Shown here: in pieces, positions 59,240-64,000 of the stretch
Numbering within the stretch: the first letter of the stretch is position 1
Layout of the letters: the number at the start of each line of letters is the position of its first letter
Assembly (NCBI GenBank): GCA_022414725.1
Contig: CM039464.1
Location: 55,073,879-55,137,878 of the forward strand
Source of the DNA: Microglena sp. YARC
Taxonomy: Eukaryota; Chlorophyta; Chlorophyceae; Chlamydomonadales; Chlamydomonadaceae
Direction: 5' to 3'
Length of the DNA: 64,000 nucleotides
The notes under the pieces: generated by a model
What the model was told of the DNA's origin: nothing
Databases searched by the model: none
The model's input: only the letters and a program-made list of their open reading frames with translations
Position numbers and translations under genes: made by a program

Positions 59240-62200
59240 AAGTGCTGGCTTGCAGTCATTCGGCAGTAACATCAACATTTCGATAACATTGGTACTGTGT
59301 GTGTCGCCAGATTACAGACTTGAACTTGTGGTTCATGGGCTCGCAGTCTTCGGCAGTAAAAGAATTCATGTCATAAACATTAGATAGAACTCCGTGGATG
59401 TTGCCAATATTCAACGTTGGTGCTTGGTTAGCATGCTCCAGAACGGTTATCTGACAGTTAAGCATACAGACATTCTATGAACATTGGTACTTGGCTGTGT
59501 CGCAAATAGCGAACTATAACTTGGTTTACAACAAACAATGGCTCCGCAGTCTTCGTCAGCTAAAATAATTCATTTCATAAACAATTAAAGTAATCGTGTG
59601 TTGCAAGGGTACAACTTGTGCTTGGGTTACATGGGCTTCCACGGGGTATATCGACAAGTAACCGATCAAAACATATCTGTAATCATTGGTACTTGTTTTG
59701 TGTTGCCAATACATTTTGTGGCTATGGTTACTTATTTACATGGCTCTCATCGTTATGGCGACAGTTAACCGATCGAACATTCATAAGCAGTTGGTTGTTA
59801 TTTGTTTTTTGTGTGTTGCGAGAATACAACGTTTGTGTCTTGGTTACATGGCTTCCACGGTTATCGACAGTAACTAATCAACATTCATAACGATTGGTAA
59901 CTTGTGTGTTGCAATAACAACATTGTGCTTGGTTACATTACATGGCTTGCCAGCCGGTTATCGACCAGTAACATCAACATTCATTAACATTGGGGGCACT
60001 GCTGTGTTGCAATAACAACTTGCGTGTCTTGTTATACAGCCTGCCAACGGTTTATCGACAAGTCAACTATCAACATTCATACACATTGGATGTGTGTGCA
60101 ATTACACATTGTGCTTAGGGTTACATGGCATCCACCGGGTTGGTCTGACAGATCAACGATCAACATTTCACAAATTGGGTAACGGTGTTGCAACAACTTG
60201 TGGCGCTGGTTACATGCTCCAACGTTACGAGCAGAACATCAACATTCATAACATTGGGGTCATGTTGTTTTGCAAATACAACTTGAGGCTTTGGTTACAT
60301 TGCTCATACGGTTATGCGACAGTAAACAACAGTCTCATTGAACATTGGGGGACTGTGGTGGTGTGTTGCATATCATCACCAGCGTGTGGTGCTTGGTTTC
60401 ACATGGCTTCCCACAGTTACCTTGACAGTAAAACATCGAAACATGTCATCGAACACTGGTACTGTGTGTTGCAAAGCAACTTTGTGGCATTGGTTACATG
60501 GCGCCCCGGTAAATCGTACAGTAACATCAAACTTCATGAAGCATTGGTGACCGTGTGTTTCGCAATACTACTTGTGCTGGTTAACAATGGCTCCAGCAGG
60601 GTTACCGACGGATAAATCAATCATATTAGAGACATTGGGTACTTTTGTTGTGTCATGCAAGAACAAGACTTGTGCTGTGTGCGGTATCATGCTCTCACGG
60701 TAGTGATATCCGACAGTTAACAGTCAAACCATCTAACATTGGTTACTTGTGTGTTGCCATACAACTTCGTTGCTGTGGCTTTACAGCTTACATTGGCTCT
60801 CACGGTTTTGCCGGAAGTAACATCTTAACATATTCAAACATGTGTGTAGCTTGTTGTGTGTATGCATTAATACACTTTGTGCGTTGGTTTATCTATGGCT
60901 TTCCACCGGTGTAGAGTCGAGCAGTGAGACATTAACAGTTCATAACATTTGGGTGAATTGTGGTTGCAATTACAGACATTGTAGCCTTTGGTTACATTTG
61001 ACAATGGCTCCACTTATCGGGGAACAGTAACTATCGAAGCATGTCATAAACAATTGGGTACGTGTGTCTGCAATAAGCAACTTTGTGCTTGGTTAACATG
61101 GCTTCCACGTTACCTGAAGATAAACAGCATGCGGATTCATGGAACATGTGGTGACTTTGGATTGTGTTGTCAACATTATACAAATTTGTGCTTGGTTACA
61201 TGGCTTCCAGCGTCTGTTCGGTCAGCGTAATTCAGGTACAAATTTTCACAGCATTGGTGACTTCTTGTGTGTGGCAACCATACTATCGTGCTTGTGTTTG
61301 CATGAGCTTTATTCGGTTATCCTCGACAGTAACATATCAACATTTCACTAACATGTTGGTATGTGTGTGTTGCATATAGCAACTATGGCTTGGTTACAAT
61401 GGCTTCCGACGGTTATTCGTAGAGAACATCTAAACAATTCAGTTAACATGTGGTCACTGTGTTAGTTGCAATGATCAACTTGTGCATTGGTATCATGCTC
61501 TTCCAACGGTGTAGCGGATCAGAACATCAATAACATTCATAACATTGGTATGTGTGGCGTTGCAGATAAACAACTTGTGCTTGGAATTAAAGGTCAGGTT
61601 ATCGTGACAGTAAACAATCAACATTCATAACATTGGTAAACTGTGTGTTGCAATACATACTTGGTGCTTGGTTACATGGCTCCACACGTTATCCGTGACA
61701 GTAAACATCAACATTCATAACATTGTACTGAGTGATTGTGGCAAATACAACTGTGTGCTTGGTTGGACATGTGCTCCACGGTAGATCGACATTAACATCA
61801 ACATTTCATAACAGTTGGTACTTTGTGTTGTTGCAATATACAACTTGGTGCTTGGTTATGCATGGCTCCACAGTTTACCTGATCAGATAACAATCGAGCA
61901 TTCATGTTATTACATTAGGTATGGTGTTTTGGTGTTGCGAATACAAATACGTTGTGCCTTGGTATATCATGGCTTTGCACGGTTATCGACAGATAACATG
62001 CTAACATTCATGAAACATTGGGGGTACTGTGTGTTGCAGATATTCAACATTTGTGCTTGGTTATATGGCATCCACGTGGTTATTCAGACAGGTTAAGCAT
62101 ATCTGAACATTCATAAATTGGTACCTGAGCGTGGTGTTGACAATACAAACTTGTGGCTTGGTTTATCATGGCTTACATCGGTTATCGGACAGTAACCTCA

Positions 62201-63345
62201 ACAGCGCATTAACATTGGGTAATGTGTTGTTGCATATCCAATTGTCTTGGTTAACAATGGGCTCCACAGTTCGGACAGTAACCATCAACATTCATAACTG
62301 GTGCTGGTTTGGTGTTGCAGATACAACTTGTGCTTGGGTTTACATTGGCTCCTGACGGTTATCGCGGAACAGTGAACATCAACATTCATACACACTTGGG
62401 TATCGTGTGTTGCACATACAACTTGTGCTTTGGTTTTACATGGAGTCCACGGTTGTCGACAGTGAAGCGACTCAACATGTGCATACATTGGTACTGTGTG
62501 TGTTGCCGAATACAACTTGTGCTGGTTCATGGCTTCCCACGGATTATGCGACATAAGACATCACATTTCAAACTATGTAAGGGTGTTGTTGCAATACAAC
62601 TGTGCTCTGGTTTATCATGGTCTCCACTGGTTTATCGAACAGTAACATCAAGCATTCATAAGGACATATCGGTTCACTGTGTGGTGTGCGAATATCAGCG
62701 GTTTGTGCTTGAGTTAATGGCTCCACGTTACCCGACAATGAACATCCAACATTGCATGAACATTGGTACTCTGTGTGTTGGCAATACAACTGCTGTGCAT
62801 TGGTTACATGGCTCCACGGTTTGATCGAGCAGTAACTCAACATTCAGTAACATTGGACTGGTTGAATGCAAAAACTTGTGGCTGTGGTTACATGGCTCCA
62901 CAGTTACCGCTGAACAGGTAAGCATCAAACATTCAATAACATTTGGTACTGGTGTTGCAATACAACTTTGGTGTTGGTTGCAATGGCTTCCACGGTTTAT
63001 CGACAGTAACATCACATTCCATCAAATTGTATTCGGTGTGTGTCGTGCAATACACTGTGGTGCTTGGTTAACATAGGATAACGGTTGGTGGTACAGTAAA
63101 ACGATCACACATTCAGGTCAAGACAGTTTGGATAACGTGGGGTATGGCTCGGGGTGTAGGTTGTTTGTTGTTTGTGCAACATAGGTTTGCAGACTCTGGT
63201 GCTGTTGGTACAATGTACTCCATATGGGAGTTATCGCAGCAGTAGGACGATCAGACAATTTCATGGGAACCATTGGTACTTGTTGTGTTGTGCAATACCA
63301 ACATTGTGCCTTTTGGTGTTATATGGCTCCGTGTCTTCAGGAACA
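59240..63345. repeat. About 81-bp satellite, roughly 45 copies
   Basis: The monomer, assembled from the best copies, is CTTGTGCTTGGTTACATGGC, TCCACGGTTATCGACAGTAA, CATCAACATTCATAACATTG, GTACTGTGTGTTGCAATACA, A. Observed spacing is about 81-95 because nearly every copy has random insertions. No coding function; the short Cys/Trp-rich frames are shadows. Confidence 0.92.
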
Positions 63346-63479
63346 GTAAATATAATCCCATTAATACTTAATATAATGTAAACGATCGTTGATCACACAC
63401 AAGCCCACTCTCCCCCCTAAACCACGCGGCAAGCTGTCCCACTCAGCAGCTTCCTAAAGAGTGATAGTAACCTGATTGA

Positions 63480-63985
63480 ATCTGATTTTAAACTTGTGGT
63501 CTACGTACTTGATTTGAACTGTTGTTCGTAATATGGATCTATCACGATGTTAAATTGAATCTTAACTGGATATACGTAGATTAACTTGATACTATATTGA
63601 TCTAACTTAATGCTAACTTGATCTAGCACGACCTTTAACTTGATCTAATCTGATGCGTATATCTGTAATCCTAACATTAAGTCTAAACGTGATCTATCAC
63701 GGATTAAGTTGATCTAACTATGATTAATAGCTGATGACTTTAACTGAGAATCTAATTTGATCTAACCGTTGAATCTACTGTGTTTTAATCTTGAAATAAT
63801 AATTTGATCTAGACTGTAAAATCTAAGGGACTTGATCGCTAGTTACGATTATGGTTAACCTTGATATAACTGTGGATATATTAAATCTGCGATTCAACTT
63901 TGATCTATCTACCTGTGAATCTATATCCTGATTTCTAGACTTGATGTACTTTCTAAGTATATTTTGATCCAATCGTCCGTCATAC
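63480..63985. repeat. Short-period TAACTTGATCTAAC satellite
   Basis: Degenerate repeats of ACTTGATCTAACNTGATTNTA, with a period near 18-20 bases, running to about 15 bases before the window edge. 63346-63480 between the two satellites is not recognised. Confidence 0.8.
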
Positions 63986-64000
63986 AATGCAGGTGTGCTC

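Noticed and set aside
59618..63381. Numerous 60-170 residue ORFs at the right end
   Set aside because: All fall in the noisy ~81-bp satellite and repeat the same peptide pieces in shifting frames.

Overview
This is a eukaryotic nuclear window, most likely from a green alga. Two genes can be read, both on the + strand. One encodes a secreted SGNH/GDSL-type hydrolase (ten exons, 19265-45325). The other encodes the cytosolic ribosomal protein eS1/RPS3A (seven exons, 47837 to about 54566). Both proteins look like chlorophyte or prasinophyte homologues. A large, repeat-bloated prasinophyte-type genome fits, but the exact organism is inference. Nothing bacterial is present: no operons, no Shine-Dalgarno sites, no CRISPR array.

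Layout. 1-4200: purine-rich and other minisatellites and one short DNA-transposon relic. 4240-11088: an 18-bp satellite with higher-order structure. 11089-12088: exactly 1000 N (scaffold gap). 12089-12880: C-rich degenerate repeat. 12881-14800: apparently single-copy sequence with unrecognised minus-strand ORFs. 14870-16800: three tandem arrays. 16900-18000: a retroelement relic, a hAT-type MITE and a dispersed repeat. 19265-45325: the hydrolase gene, with 1.79 kb of coding sequence in 26 kb. 45326-47836: intergenic repeats. 47837-54566: RPS3A. 54567-64000: noisy sequence ending in an ~81-bp satellite and a short-period satellite.

The most striking feature is how the introns are built. In almost every intron of both genes the intron is filled by tandem arrays whose unit is a copy of an exon-intron junction. 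Next to a donor the unit is the exon's 3' end plus the donor and intron start. Next to an acceptor it is the intron end plus the first tens of bases of the exon. The true exon lies between the last acceptor copy and the first donor copy, and all ten hydrolase exons then join in frame (596 codons including the stop). This points to intron growth by repeated tandem duplication across splice sites, leaving ladders of decoy splice sites. Several hAT-type elements with 8-bp target duplications landed inside these arrays, one nested in another.

Assembly quality is mosaic. About 13-51.7 kb is mostly clean (RPS3A exons 1-5 and all hydrolase exons are in frame), apart from the array at 14.9-16.1 kb. 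About 4.2-12.9 kb and 51.8-64 kb carry dense random-looking indels, typical of unpolished long reads. The frameshifts in RPS3A exons 6-7 are therefore probably sequence errors, not gene decay.
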